A stretch of DNA of 64,000 nt from Nothopassalora personata (GCA_033816765.1 CM066289.1:3100001-3164000), one strand, 5' to 3'. Shown: positions 17,049 to 29,218, counted from the stretch's first letter. Notes: generated from the sequence alone by a model not told the origin. Numbers and translations are program-made.

Positions 17049-20000
17049 ATGAACCTTTGCACCCTAAGAGATGACGATTATGACAACAACGAACTTGCAC
17101 TGTCTTGTGCCGAGACAGCAGGAGGCATCCAGAACGTCACTGTCCAGCCTAGACAGGGCAAACACCTTGTATGCTCTGCAAAGGTACACAGTAGACTAGG
17201 ACCTCATAATGCAAAAAGTTTGATCGACACAGGCGCAACAGACCTCTTCATCCATAACAACTTCGTGCGCACACATCACCTTGACCTTATCCCTCTTGCG
17301 AAACCTAAGCGTTTGCGACTTGCGGACGGGCACCGCTCTATGATAACACATGCAGTCCTCGTCACCCTGGACGTCGGAGCACATCGCGACCAGGATCTGT
17401 ACTACGTTACAGACCTTGACACATATGACATCGTCATCGGAATGTCATGGCTAGAACAACATGACCCCGAGATCAGCTTCAAGAACAGGACAATGACCTT
17501 CAACAGCACGAACTGCTGCTTGAACCATAACTTCAGAAGTCTGGTCTGCGTCGTAACAATAGATCGTCGCGGCAAGACCCACAACGTCGACCCTGACTTT
17601 CACAGCTCTGATGATATCGACATCGTCAGTGCGCAAGCGTTCATGAAGATGTCAAAGGATAAGGACAATCAGCTCTTTGCCCTTTGGCCTGAAGACCTAA
17701 CACCACCACCTGACGACGTCCCACCCGAACCACCCGATAAGCCGCCACCGCAAGATCCGTTTGGGGGGGAGGGAGAACAACTTTCATGCTTCGCGATGGC
17801 GCCAGAGGACTGGGAACGCTTCATGACAGCGTGCAAGAAGTCGAACCCAGAAGAAAAGCTGCCAGCAGTGCTTAAGGATCTAGCTCTGTACTTCAAGCAC
17901 AAGTCGGAGTTTGTACTGCCTGAGCATGGTCCTAGTGACCATGAGATTAAGCTCAAACCAGGTACTACACCGCCTTATCGCAAGATGATCCCAATGAATG
18001 CTGAGCAGTTGGCCGTGGTACGGAAGTTTCTCGACGATGGCCTTGCAAACGGTTCATTGCAAGAAAGCAAGTCGCCCTGCGCATCACCACTGCTCATTGT
18101 CAAGAAGCCTGGTGGTGGACTGCGCGTATGCGTCGATTACAGAGCATTGAACGCCCTCACGATTAAGGACCGATATCCTATTCCTTTGATCCGAGAAACC
18201 CTGGATCGTCTGGCTAAGGCCAAGATGTTCTCGAAACTCGACATCGTAGCAGCATTCAACAACCTTCGCATTGCGCATGGACAGGAATGGCTGACAGCCT
18301 TCATCACAAGATATGGCCTCTACGAGTTCAAGGTTATGCCGTTCGGGCTCTGCAACGGGCCAAGCAGTTGGCAGAGACGAATCAATGAAGTACTGCGAGA
18401 GTACCTCGATCGGTTCTGCACAGTCTATCTTGACGATGTTCTCATCTACAGCGACAGCGAAGAAGAACATGTCCAGCACGTACGAGCAGTCATTAAGAAA
18501 GTAGGCGAAGCCGGTATGCCTATCGACATTGACAAGAGCGAATTCTTCGTCAAGAAGATCAAGTACCTTGGCCTTATTGTCACTACCGAAGGTATCGAGA
18601 TGGATCCAGTTAAGGTTGAAGCAATCCAGAACTGGGAGACACCCCGGAACGTCAAGGACGTCCTTGCGTTCCTCGGGTTCAGTGGTTTCTACAGACGCTT
18701 CATCTATGAGTATTCAAGAGTCGTGCGCAAGCTCACAGCACTGACAAAGAAAGATACACCCTGGCAGTGGGACGAGGGATGCCAGCAAGCATTCGATAAG
18801 CTGAAGAAGCGATTCGTCTCAGCACCAATCCTGGCACACTTCCAACCAGGACTGGAAGTTTGGATTGAGACGGATGCGTCAGACTACGTAACTGCAGGCG
18901 TTCTGTCCCAGAAGCACCCAGATCCGGAGAAGGAAGGCGAGTTTCTGCTCAAGCCGATAGCCTACTTCTCCAAGAAGATGAGTCCGCAAGAATGCAACTA
19001 CGACATCTACGACAAGGAGCTGCTCGCTATTGTCAAGACGTTCGAAGAATGGCAGTACGAACTAGTGCCAGAGGCGGATGACCAGAAACCCATCCGAGTG
19101 CTGTCAGATCACAAGAACCTGGAGTGGTTTATGTCCACGAAGCAACTCAACCAGCGCCAGGCTAGGTGGGCCGAGTTCCTGTCACAATTCAACTTCAAGA
19201 TCACGTATCGACCGGGCGTCCAGGGCACCAAACCGGACAGCCTGACGAGACGCTCCCAAGACCTGCCTGAAGGGATTGATGCACGGACACAGTACCGCGA
19301 ACAAACCATCTTGAAGCCGGATAACCTGGATATAGTCTCCGCATTCGCAATCACCACGGACCCGCCTACAGAACCTCGACGAAGCGCTAGGCTGGCCAAC
19401 AAAGCGAACGACGAGAATGCGGACGACGAGAATGCGAACATCCCCGAAGTCCCAAAAGATGACGAGCATAAGGCACCTGAACAAGCGCTAGAAGACGGGT
19501 CAGATCTGGCGACAGTCCCTGACCAGCCAACGCCCAACGAGCCAGACACTCCCAAGGAAGACTGGCCGGAGTTGCAGCAACCAGCAGACTCGGACGACAA
19601 CGTGCTCTCAATGCTCAATACAGCTTACAAGGACCCACGCTTCAGCATGCGTATGAAGCGCCTTCAGAAAGATCTCCGCGACCGCAAGACGTCTGAGTTT
19701 CTGCAACAGCGCAAGATTACAGCTTCAGAGTGCCGCATGCAAGACGGGAGGCTGTACGTGAACAACAGGCTGTTTGTGCCGGAATACCGCAACCTACGCA
19801 CAAAGATAGTGCAGAGCTACCATGACGCGCCTCTTGCTGGGCATCAAGGCATGGCACGCACACACGAACTGATTCTACGCCATGACCTATGGTGGCCTTT
19901 CATGCAGAAAGACATCACCCAATACGTGCGCAACTGCTACATCTGTAGGAGATCAACACCGTCTCGTTCACGGTACCAAGGGACGCTCTCCGCCCATCGT

Positions 20001-21554
20001 ACACCACCGGACGTCTGGAAACACGTCGCCATGGACTTCATAGTCGACCTGCCGCCTAGCAAATCTCGCAGAGATGGCAAGACATACACCAATATCCTGA
20101 CAGTAACAGACATGCTCTCCAAGCAGGTGCACTTCATCCCTACGGACCGTATGGATGCAGAACACACAGCTGACCTGTACTACCATTACATTATGCCCCA
20201 TCACGGCGTCGCAGAAATATTTGTGTCAGACCGCGGGACGCAGTTTGTAAGCGCCTTCTGGGAACGACTCTGCCAGCGGCTCGGCATCAAACAAAACCTG
20301 TCAACTTCCTTCCACCCAGAGACCGACGGTCAATCGGAGCGAACTAACCAAGCGTTAGAGCAATACTTGCGAGCTTTCAGTAACTATCTCCAGGACGACT
20401 GGGTTAACTGGCTGCCGACCGCGGAATTCGCGATGAACAACCATGTAGCTGCCAGCACAGGCGTTACACCATTCTTTGCGAACACAGGAAGGCACCCGAG
20501 CTTAGGGATGAATGTGAAGCCATCTGAAGCCCGTCCACAAGTCACGGCAGACAAGGTGAAACAGCTTGATGCAGCCGACACCTTTGCAGACAACCTCAGA
20601 GACTTTGAGCAATTCACACAGGCCGTGCTCGAGCAAATGCGAGCGGAGCACGCTTGGACCCAAGCCAAGAACACGGATCAAGCTAATGTGGCACGTGCAC
20701 CCGCACCAAATTTCCAAAAGGGCGACAAAGTCTTCCTCGACGCACGCAACATCCGCACTACACGACCATCCAAGAAACTCGACAGTAAAGCATTCGGTCC
20801 CTTCGAAGTCGTCGAGCCTATTGGGCGCCGTTCCTACCGCCTGCGATTCCCACCTAACTCTGATCTCGCCCACCTCCACGATGTTTTCCACTCGAGTCTC
20901 CTACGCCGCGCACCCGAAGACCCGCTGCCTGGACAGCACCTGCCGCCGCCGCCGCCGCTCGAAATAGTAAGAGATGGTAAAGAATCGACTGAATGGGAAG
21001 TTCAAGAGGTGGTTGACTCAAGGATAAAATACCGCAAAGTCTGGTACAAGGTTTTGTGGAAGGACGGCACAATGAGCGAACGCCCATACACCTCACTGCT
21101 GCCAGGTGCTGAGGAGCTGGTGCAAGAATTTCACCGCGCATACCCAGACAAGCCACGACCTACGGAGGTTGACGATGAGTTCATGGCGCACGTATTTAGC
21201 GTCTCAGTTTATGGTCTCGCAGTGATCTCCGGAGACGCCACACCGCCTACGAAGTCCACGCCTCCTTTCTACTCACTCGCAGAAGGCATTCGGCTGGATG
21301 GAAGTTCTTCAAAGCGGCCTACCTCTTCAATGGGTGAGACCATGCAACAACACTCGCACACCAGCAGTCAGCCGTCATATGATGAGCAGCGAACAAGCAA
21401 TACCAGCAAGCACGCAAGTGCAACTGGCACGCAACGCAATAGCCTGAACGACGTCGCAGGAGCTCGTCTCGTGGAGGGGGGGGTACTGTCACGAAGCGAC
21501 CTTGATTTGGATGTTCGGTCACGTGATCAGGGTCACGTGATCTCCCGGCGCTAG
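17049..21554 (+). CDS. pol: Pol polyprotein (PR-RT-RNase H-IN-chromodomain-like), element B
   Basis: 1501 residues from the first ATG of the frame (open further upstream into gag, so probably made as Gag-Pol). Protease DTG at 60-62. Reverse transcriptase with YLDD 460-463. RNase H D609, E657, D687. An acidic, Pro-rich insert of about 110 residues precedes integrase. Integrase HHCC about 925-970, then D996, D1061 and E1097 (DX35E). GPF module, then a chromodomain-like segment (about 1313-1370; WEVQEVVDSR, YKVLWKDG) less canonical than in A. A low-complexity tail of about 120 residues follows; the last 22 codons lie in the 3' LTR and the polypurine tract is itself translated. All catalytic residues are present. 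Confidence 0.95.
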   Translation: MNLCTLRDDDYDNNELALSCAETAGGIQNVTVQPRQGKHLVCSAKVHSRLGPHNAKSLIDTGATDLFIHNNFVRTHHLDLIPLAKPKRLRLADGHRSMITHAVLVTLDVGAHRDQDLYYVTDLDTYDIVIGMSWLEQHDPEISFKNRTMTFNSTNCCLNHNFRSLVCVVTIDRRGKTHNVDPDFHSSDDIDIVSAQAFMKMSKDKDNQLFALWPEDLTPPPDDVPPEPPDKPPPQDPFGGEGEQLSCFAMAPEDWERFMTACKKSNPEEKLPAVLKDLALYFKHKSEFVLPEHGPSDHEIKLKPGTTPPYRKMIPMNAEQLAVVRKFLDDGLANGSLQESKSPCASPLLIVKKPGGGLRVCVDYRALNALTIKDRYPIPLIRETLDRLAKAKMFSKLDIVAAFNNLRIAHGQEWLTAFITRYGLYEFKVMPFGLCNGPSSWQRRINEVLREYLDRFCTVYLDDVLIYSDSEEEHVQHVRAVIKKVGEAGMPIDIDKSEFFVKKIKYLGLIVTTEGIEMDPVKVEAIQNWETPRNVKDVLAFLGFSGFYRRFIYEYSRVVRKLTALTKKDTPWQWDEGCQQAFDKLKKRFVSAPILAHFQPGLEVWIETDASDYVTAGVLSQKHPDPEKEGEFLLKPIAYFSKKMSPQECNYDIYDKELLAIVKTFEEWQYELVPEADDQKPIRVLSDHKNLEWFMSTKQLNQRQARWAEFLSQFNFKITYRPGVQGTKPDSLTRRSQDLPEGIDARTQYREQTILKPDNLDIVSAFAITTDPPTEPRRSARLANKANDENADDENANIPEVPKDDEHKAPEQALEDGSDLATVPDQPTPNEPDTPKEDWPELQQPADSDDNVLSMLNTAYKDPRFSMRMKRLQKDLRDRKTSEFLQQRKITASECRMQDGRLYVNNRLFVPEYRNLRTKIVQSYHDAPLAGHQGMARTHELILRHDLWWPFMQKDITQYVRNCYICRRSTPSRSRYQGTLSAHRTPPDVWKHVAMDFIVDLPPSKSRRDGKTYTNILTVTDMLSKQVHFIPTDRMDAEHTADLYYHYIMPHHGVAEIFVSDRGTQFVSAFWERLCQRLGIKQNLSTSFHPETDGQSERTNQALEQYLRAFSNYLQDDWVNWLPTAEFAMNNHVAASTGVTPFFANTGRHPSLGMNVKPSEARPQVTADKVKQLDAADTFADNLRDFEQFTQAVLEQMRAEHAWTQAKNTDQANVARAPAPNFQKGDKVFLDARNIRTTRPSKKLDSKAFGPFEVVEPIGRRSYRLRFPPNSDLAHLHDVFHSSLLRRAPEDPLPGQHLPPPPPLEIVRDGKESTEWEVQEVVDSRIKYRKVWYKVLWKDGTMSERPYTSLLPGAEELVQEFHRAYPDKPRPTEVDDEFMAHVFSVSVYGLAVISGDATPPTKSTPPFYSLAEGIRLDGSSSKRPTSSMGETMQQHSHTSSQPSYDEQRTSNTSKHASATGTQRNSLNDVAGARLVEGGVLSRSDLDLDVRSRDQGHVISRR
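21471..21486 (+). other. Polypurine tract of element B
   Basis: Gua-rich purine run (GTGGAGGGGGGGGTAC) directly before the 3' LTR start; also coding (pol reads through it). Confidence 0.8.
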
Positions 21555-21678
21555 CGCGACGCCTCGGCGCTTTGCTTTATCTTTCGTACTTCGCGCGTTA
21601 CCTCTAGATACTTCGTCTAACTACGTCTCTATTCCCTACACCCTACGTTTCCCTCTTACACTCGTAGGCCTCGTGTCA
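21487..21678 (+). repeat. 3' LTR of element B (192 bp)
   Basis: Matches 14006-14197 base for base as far as I can compare. Followed by the GTATA duplication. Confidence 0.95.
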
Positions 21679-21683
21679 GTATA
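21679..21683 (+). repeat. Target-site duplication of element B, right (GTATA)
   Basis: Second copy of the GTATA at 14001-14005. Confidence 0.95.
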
Positions 21684-23335
21684 CAAGTAAGAGATCCTAA
21701 TTCCAAAGTCCTATAAGGATGCTATAAATAACAAGAAATGGGGACACCTTTAGAAGGAAGCAATCTAGAAGGAGCTAGATGCTCTATAGAGCAACAACAC
21801 CTAGGAGAATGCTATTCTACTAAAAGGAGTAAACTTAGTTATATTAAGATAGGTCTTTAATGTTAAAAGAAGCATTAGTAGAGCTATTAAAAAGTTCAAG
21901 GCTAGGCTAGTTGTAAGGGGCTTTTTATAGAAGTTTAGTATTAAATTATAGAGACATTTACGCCTATAGTTAGATAGGACACCCTTAGGGTGTTTATAGC
22001 TATTATATGCAAGAAGGATCTCCATCTTTACTAAGTGGATGTTAACGATGCGTTTATAGAAAGCACCCTCTATAAAGACATCTTTATATTACTACTACTA
22101 GGAGTTAAGCTTCTACTAAACATAGTGTTTAAGATCCTTAAAAGCTTATATAGACTTAAGCAAGTAGCTAGAGATTGGAATTAACTCTATATGTTAAAGC
22201 TTAGAGAGATTAGATTCACATAGTTAGAGGTAGATCTATGCCTATTTATTTATAAGGAAAAAGAGATTATGATTCTTACATATATAGATAACATTCTAAT
22301 TGCTATACTAAAGTTGATAGATGTTCTCTCGTTCAAAAGAGAACTTAGCAAAGTCTTTAAGATTAAAGATCTTAGTAAACCTAAAAAGATCCTTGGTATA
22401 AGAGTTATAAGGGACAGGAGGAGAGGAATCCTAAAACTTAACTAGGGACACTTTATTAGGGACAACCTTACTAAGATAGGGATAAACTATAAGAAGGCAG
22501 CACCTACACACTTACCTATAGACAGCTATAAGGCTCTTAAACCTTTAAGCTACATAGATAAGAGGTATAATAAGGCAGAGTACTAGAGTATTAATAGTAT
22601 ATAGATGTGGCTAGTAACAATTACAAGGCTAGACATTGCTTTTGCCCTAGGAAGGATAAGCTCATTTATAAGTAACCTATCTACCTACTATATAAAGGCT
22701 TTAAAGAAGATTATAAGATATCTAAGGTTATATCCTAATCTTAGCCTTGTCTTCTCTAGGCATAGAGAAGGATGCCTAGTTAGATACTATAACTCTAATT
22801 ATGCAATAGATAAAGTAGATAGAGTCTCTATCCTTAGGTATGTCTTCTTCCTCTATAGGGTACTAGTCTCCTAGATAAGTAAGAAGCAAAAGTCTATAGC
22901 AACATCTATAATAGAAGCTAAATACATAGCTATAAATACATATATAAAGCAATCCCGATTCCTAGCTTTACTACTAAGGGAGATAGACTGTCTAGAGTTA
23001 GTAGGAGACTGTTCCTATTAACTAAGGATTACTAGAAACTAGGAGACTATGTTAAGCTTAAGACTAGTCTAATTAAGAGGTAATAACTAAGCTGCCCTTA
23101 CCCTAGTAAGGGATGCACATGTTTATAATAAGTTAAAGCACATTAACATTGCCTACAATGCTGTTAGGAAACTTTAGTAGAGAAGGCTTATTACTGTTAA
23201 GTACACCCTAACATCTAAGATAGTTGTAGATAGGTTTACAAAGCTAAAGACTAGTCTACACTTCTAGAGGTTTATAAGCTAGCTTAACCTATTATAGAGG
23301 TTTAAATACTACTAATAGGAGAAGAGTAGACTGTA
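21684..23335 (+). pseudogene. pol: Copia reverse transcriptase and RNase H remnant
   Basis: The + frame opens with the copia RT start (PKSYKDAINNKKWG) and runs through KEAIWKELDAL, VRGFLQKF, DVNDAFIES, KSLYRLKQ and the catalytic box, now YIDN (22281-22292) instead of YVDD. The RNase H region includes TRLDIAFALGRISSF and KALKKIIRYL (22605-22874 is free of stops), then KHINIAYN and VVDRFTK near the C-terminus. Numerous TAG/TAA codons replace Trp/Gln, typical of RIP. Clearly inactive. Continues the integrase remnant left of element B. Confidence 0.88.
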
Positions 23336-23360
23336 ACCTCCTATATAAGATAAGTGGGAG

Positions 23361-23607
23361 TGTTAAGATGTAGCATCTTAGGGGGAGCTAACAGTTAGGT
23401 TGTGATCTAATAGCCTAAGGCATCTACGATAACTTAGCTTGTCGGAAGACACCTTCTCTCCCCTTTAGCTTAGATAGTCATCCAACACAATTGACACATT
23501 GGTTCCTAATATATTACTGTATGCCCTGTGGCTATTAGCTAGTTGAAGATTGATCTCTTACTCCACTCCGCTGCTAACTACGTATCCTGTTAGGTCTTAA
23601 CTTAACA
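23361..23607 (+). repeat. 3' LTR of the copia element (247 bp)
   Basis: Preceded by a purine-rich TAAGTGGGAG tract. Begins TGTTAAG and ends CTTAACA, a 7-bp inverted terminal pair. Immediately followed by element C sequence (TTTCC...). The 5' LTR is not in the window. Confidence 0.82.
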
Positions 23608-23624
23608 TTTCCCTTATTAAACCT

Positions 23625-23747
23625 AGTTATGTAGCTTAGTAGTTAGAGCGTTAGGGTATAACCTATGTATTAATAAACTCTCCTTACCCTTACGCGAAGA
23701 TTCGTTAAAGGTATCCTAAGGTCGTAGGTTCGATTCCTACTCTAGCT
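23625..23747 (+). tRNA. tRNA-like sequence with 59-nt loop insertion, element C
   Basis: Antisense to C pol. A-box-like TAGCTTAGTAG and B-box GGTTCGATTCC; T stem GTAGG/CCTAC is perfect. Anticodon stem TTAGG (23651-23655) pairs with CCTAA (23715-23719); between them are 59 nt, far longer than a normal loop, perhaps an intron-like insertion. Acceptor arms AGTTATG/TCTAGCT pair with one mismatch. Homologous in place to the 73-nt modules of A and D. Confidence 0.55.
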
Positions 23748-23799
23748 ACTTTCTAGTAGATTAGTCTCTAGCGCGGGGGTTAGTCTACTAGACCGTTTT

Positions 23800-26700
23800 T
23801 TATACTCCTAGAGCCTTTACTAACAGTTTCGTAGGTTCCTTTCTAGTTCCTAGGTATTTTCTAATTCGTCGTATTCTTTCTATTTAACAAGGTATCGCTA
23901 ACCTTTCCTATTTAGGATTCTTTCGACTTCGAATTCGTTTTCTACTTCCGGCTCGAAATGGAAGCTCTCCTAGTAAGGTGTTTCGGCGTCTACTAGTTCT
24001 AGCTTAGAGATGTAGAAGACTAGGTGGATTTTAGCGTCTAGTAGTAGTCGTAGGCGGTAGTTAACTAGTCCTATAACTTTATCGATGAAAAATAGTCCGA
24101 CCTTAACGTAATCTAGTTTCTTAGTCTATCTTCTTATTCTTAAGTTTTTTATAAGGAGATAGACCTTATCCCCCTCTTTTAGTAGAGGTGCTATTTTTCT
24201 CGTGTCCTACCGTTATTAAGACAGTTTTTATTGTACATCTTCGATCGCCTTACGTGTTTCTTTATGCACTTCCTTAAGAGTGTCCGTCGTTACGATCGCT
24301 CTTTTGGCTTATAGGTAGGATCTAGGTGTTCTAAATAGGTTAGGGTCTTTTCTAAAGTTCGTATAGAATAGCGTCGTTAAAATTATCTCTAATTTGTAGT
24401 TATTTAGTGCAATCTACGCTATTAGCAGTAATAAAACCTAGTTGTCTTATGCATAATTAATGTAGTATCGTAGGTATTGTTCTAGCGTTTAATTTATCCT
24501 TTTGGTCTATCCGTCTATTTCCGGATAATATGCTATTAATAGCTTATGTTTAATTCCGATCGTTCCTATAAGCGTCTTCTAGTAATTTAATGTAAATAGC
24601 TTATCTCTATCCGTTATAAATGCTTAAGGGAATCCGTAGTATCGGATAAGTCTATCTAGTACGAGGTATCTAAGCTACTCTACATTATACGTTTCCGATG
24701 TAGGAATAAAGTGTGCGTATTTCGTAAGTCTATTAACTATAACTAGTATTATGTCGTATAGTTGTTTCGTAACTTAGTCTCTTAACGGCAGGAGTTTCGT
24801 AATAAAGTCTATTATAACTTCGTCCTATGGTTTCGTTAGTAGTGTCCTAAACTGTAGGTAACCGTATTTAGCGTATCTCGCAGCCTTATTTCGTTAGTAG
24901 TATACGCATTTTTTAATATAGCGTAACACCTTAAGTCTTATCTATAGGAATGAGAAGCTACGTTATATTAGGTCTATTGTCTTTAAAGTTCTAGGGTGTC
25001 TATAGGTTAGTCCGTCGTAATGTTATCGTATATATTCTTCTTCTCGATCCTTTAGTACCTAGTACTTTCCTTACGATATAGGGAATTGTTCGTCCCTGTC
25101 GCCTAATATCCGTACGATACTGTTAAATTCTCTTATATTAGTACTAAGACTTCCGTCGGGGTTCGTTTTTAGTACTCTATGTTATACTAGTTCTTTTCCT
25201 TCTATATAGTCGCTTCTTTAGCTTAGTGCGTCGGCGCGGCTATTCTCTCGTCCTAGAGTATATTCGATTTCGAACTTATACTGTCCTAGTAACTCCGACT
25301 AGCGGGCTTACCTTTGGGTAAGTTCTTTTGTCGTCGTAAAGTACGTAAGATTCTTATAGTTAGAAAGAATCGTTAACTTCGGTAGGCCCTCGACGTATAC
25401 TCTCTAATGTTATACAGTAGTAACAATAGCTAGAAGCTCTTTATTATAGATGTCGTAGTTCTATTCCGCTATAGTTATTTTCCGGGAATAATAGGCTACT
25501 AGGTGTCTCTACCTATCGTATGTCTATGTTAGACACGCGCCTATTACTATATTAGACGCATCGGTCTCGATATAGACTTCCTTACTACTATCGAATAGTC
25601 GAAGCGTAGGGGCTAAAGCGCATTGTTCCTTAAGTTTCTTAAATGCTTTAATCTGTTCCTTTCCCTATTTCTAGGTAACGTCTTTTCTCGTAAGCATCGT
25701 TATTAGTGCTACTGTTTTTACGTAGTCCTTAATGAATTTCCGGTTATAGTTCGCTAGTCTAAGGAATGATTATACGTCCTTAACTGTTTTTAGTTCTAGC
25801 TATTCTCTAATTAACTACGTCTTCGTAGGGTCGATCGTTATCCCTATAGTGCTAATAACAAAGCCTAAGAATTTAACTTCTTTCTTATAGAATTCGCATT
25901 TCTCGGGTGCTGTCTTAAATTCTAAACGCGTAAGTCGTTCGAATACGTCCTAGACTTGCTTTATGTAATTCTAAAGGGATCCTTTCGTATAGACTAATAT
26001 ATCGTCTATGTAAGCGATAACGTATACGTCGAGTAGGTCTCTTAGTGTTTCGTTAATAAGGTCCTAATAGGATGCGGGTGCGTTAGTTAATCCTATTAGC
26101 ATAACTAAGAATTCGCAAAGTCCGTATCTTATTCTAAAAGCGGTTTTCTATTCTTCTCCTTCTACTATCCGTATAGCGTAGAAGGCATCTCGTAGGTTAA
26201 TCTTCGTGTACTAGTCTAATCCGGTTAATCTATCCTATACTTCTTCGATGTTAGGTAGCGGGTATCGGTTCTTAATCGTAATCTCGTCTAACTTCCTATA
26301 GTCTTATACGAGTCGTAACTTCCCGTTTACTTTTAGAACGAACATGTATAGAGTTCCTACACTTAAGGTAGATCTTCTTATCTATCCTTTAGCTAGCTTC
26401 TCCTTTAGCTATTCTCGTAGGGTCTATAGCTCTTTCTTAGACATTTAATATAGGGGTCCCTATAGAGGCTCTTTCTCTAGCTAAATGTTTATCTTATAAT
26501 CCTATAGTTAGTACTTAGGTAAGGTATCCTTACCTCTTTCCTCTTTAAAGAGTCGCGACTACTTACGATACTCCTTAGGAATCCTTAACTCTAAGATATT
26601 AGTATCCTTCGATAGTGCGTTACTTCTATTACTACTAGTAACTTCGTGACCCGGCGGCCCTACGCTAGTGTCTATCCCGGTCGAAGGTAGTTCTTCTATC

Positions 26701-27200
26701 CTTCTATTCAGCGTAAGCTGTATCCTATTTAGCTATCTCTTTACCTTATCTACTAGCGAACGCTACCGCTACGTAGGCTAAATGTCGATAACGTAGTCGC
26801 ATTCCCTAAATGTAAGTACTCCTCTTCTCTAGTCAATTACTAGATTATACTTTTTTAACTAAGGCATACCTAGTACGATATTATAACTAGCTATGTTAGT
26901 AACATCTAAGATAATCTCCTCGTAGTACCGTTAGATAGTAAGTAGTAGCGGTATCGTCTCGCGCTCTATACTAGGTAAGGATAATCCGTCTACCGCAATT
27001 AATTTATAACCCTCTTTCTTCTTATAGGTAGCGATCCTATGTCTTATAACAAATGATTCGGAGGTAAAGTTCCCGCTCGCTCCGGAATCTATTATAGCAT
27101 CTGTCTTATGCCCGTTAACGATAATCTTAGTTCGAAACACTGTTATCGTTAGTAATGCTTAAGCCTTTTCTATGTTATATAACTCCCTTCGGTCGCTTAT
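23800..27200 (-). pseudogene. pol: Pol remnant of element C
   Basis: Minus-strand homologue of A pol with the same domain order, broken by many RIP-type stops; the start codon is ATA (27198-27200). The protease keeps IIDSGASGNF (in the stop-free stretch 26931-27140). The RT box reads YIDD (26001-26012), M to I by RIP. The chromodomain end lies near 23850. Inactive. The overlapping plus-strand frames are shadows. Confidence 0.85.
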
Positions 27201-27203
27201 TCC

Positions 27204-29195
27204 TAGGGAGTTAATCCTTTTCCCTATTCGTATATAGAACGTCGTGCTTCGTGTCTCGAGGCCTCCGCTTAAACCTAGCGCGAGCCTTTCTATATCCGCA
27301 CCTATATTCGGTAACGTTCCTAGATCTTCTACGTTTCTAAGTAGAGTGCGCGTGCGTGTTACACTACGTTACGTAATTTATTCGATATAAATGTTCCTAA
27401 CGGTGTAAGATATCCGGTTCCTATTATCCGGCTCCCTATTGGCGGTCGTTCTATAATAGCGGTTACTAGATTCTCGGTTATTTCTATAAGTGGGTATCCC
27501 TAGGCTATGCCTCGTAGGGTATCGAGTGTCTTATTAAACTTAATAGAGTGTAGCATCCTTCGTCCGCCTATCTTAGGTAGAAATTCCTCGTGCCTTCTTT
27601 ATAGGTGTACGATTATGTTATATAATTTCTTAGGTGTATTAATCGTGAAGGTTAGTTATTTATTGTCGTCGTTAGTGTCGCTCTCTTCTCCTTCGGAGGA
27701 ATCTTCTTCGCTTAATTCTTCCGGATCCTAGTCTTCCTCGATAGTATCTAGCACGGTAGTTTCTTAACTTTCTTCCTATGGTTCCGGTAACTACGATCCG
27801 TTCTATCTAGGTCCTAGTTTTCTTTATCGCTTTTATCGTTATTAAAGCAGGATTCGTCGATGTCTACTTCTCGGAGCGTAGCGTTTTACCTATACGTTAC
27901 TCCTAGGGTTCCTCTTAGTTACTAAGGCTAATACCCTACGCCTAACTTCGCGGCGTAGTAAACTTAATACGAGTCTTAGTAATAGAATCGCTAATAAAGG
28001 CTTCTATAACTATTTCGAGATTCGGATTCGATCTCGTAGTCGACTCTTCGTGTCATTATATTAAACTGTCGTAGTTAGTTCTTCGCATTAAATAGAATAA
28101 CTACTATTTACTACCTATAGTATCCTCCTCGTCCTTCTAAGGGGTCTAGGAGAGGCGTCGTGCTTCTATTACTAGCTCTCTCCTCTACTCTCCGAGTATA
28201 GTCGGTATCTCCTCGAGATCTAACGCTACTCTTAGATTTACTAGTTCGGGGTTATATTATGTTAAACTGTTCGCGGCGCACTATATTCTTACCGCGGCAG
28301 TCCCTTGCTAGGTAGCTAGGTTTACTATATCCGTAGTAAGTTCGTGTTTCTTTCGAACTCCGGGATGCTCTATTCCCGTTACTATTCCTAATCTTACGAC
28401 CTTTCTCGGTAACGTCGAGTTCTATTAGCTATAGTCCGTAGTACGGTTTATCCCTAGGCTTATTATTGTAGTTATCGTAGAAGCCTCTATTACGGTTGTC
28501 GTAGCCCGGTATATATCTAGCCTTTCCGGATACCTTAGAGTCGTATCGTCGTTCTATAGCTCTCTCGTAGAGTTTATCGTTAAGATTAATCGTGACTCTA
28601 ACGAGGTCGCCTAAGCTATCGATCTTCCGACCGTCCCTTATTAACTCGTCCTTAATATACTCCTTTAGTCCTCTTTAGTATATAAATTAGAGTGCTTTGT
28701 CGTCCTAATCAGTAAGTTACGCGTATTCCTAGAATTTGGCAGTATATTCGGTAGTAGATGTCTTCTAGATTAAATGCTAAATAATACGAACGGCAGTAGC
28801 AATCTTATTAGAGACACTAAAGACGCTCTTTATCGCATGCTTAAGATAGTTGTATAACCTAAAGATTCCGTCGGCATTGTCTTCTCCGTTACTGTCTAGA
28901 TATTTCCTAAGGAATAGTTTAACCTAATGCTATACTCGTCCTCTTAAAAAGGTAGTAGTAAAGACAGGTTTAAGGTTCTTAGGCATAGAGTTAAATAAGA
29001 AGTACATGTCTATCTAAGAGACCTAAGTGTCGAACTTGTCTCGGTCGCTATAGTAGTATTCTAGCTTACTAACCTTAAGGGTGTCGTTACCTATATAAGT
29101 AGCTAAGGCATTAATAGCATCGTTCGCGGTCTAAGGTCGTCGGGCTCTACTTACTTCACTAGGGGCGGGTGTTCCCCGTTTACTCTATCGGTCTC
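27204..29195 (-). pseudogene. gag: Gag remnant of element C
   Basis: Minus-strand homologue of A gag, RIP-degraded. Contains an acidic Ser/Glu-rich segment (about 27640-27890) absent from A. The zinc-knuckle region near 28290-28340 has lost Cys codons. The heptamer TTTTCCC (27218-27224, GGGAAAA on the minus strand) and its stem arms survive at the 3' end. Confidence 0.8.
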
Positions 29196-29218
29196 CTATC
29201 GTAGAGGGCGTTTAAAGC

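Larger units (their letters stand above)
14006..21678 (+). mobile_element. Element B: complete, apparently intact Ty3/gypsy chromovirus
   Basis: 7673 bp with identical 192-bp LTRs, 5-bp target duplication, uninterrupted gag and pol, a frameshift signal between them and a polypurine tract. No RIP is visible although the surrounding copia is heavily mutated, so it arrived after that mutation. Leader 14198-14352 (155 nt) separates LTR and gag; no TGG adjoins the LTR, so the primer site is unclear. Unlike A it has a long coiled-coil Gag and no antisense genes. Confidence 0.96.
12826..23607 (+). mobile_element. RIP-degraded Ty1/copia element, interrupted by element B
   Basis: Two parts, 12826-14005 and 21684-23607, join across the GTATA duplication that flanks element B. 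The translated + frame gives copia integrase C-terminus, reverse transcriptase and RNase H in order, with many TAG/TAA codons at expected Trp/Gln positions. The right end is a 247-bp LTR. The 5' part of the element was displaced by the element A array and lies outside the window. The right edge cuts element C, so copia inserted into C. Confidence 0.88.

Noticed and set aside
21180..21554. Pol tail of element B as an envelope-like protein
   Set aside because: Low complexity, in frame with pol, no signal peptide or membrane segment seen.
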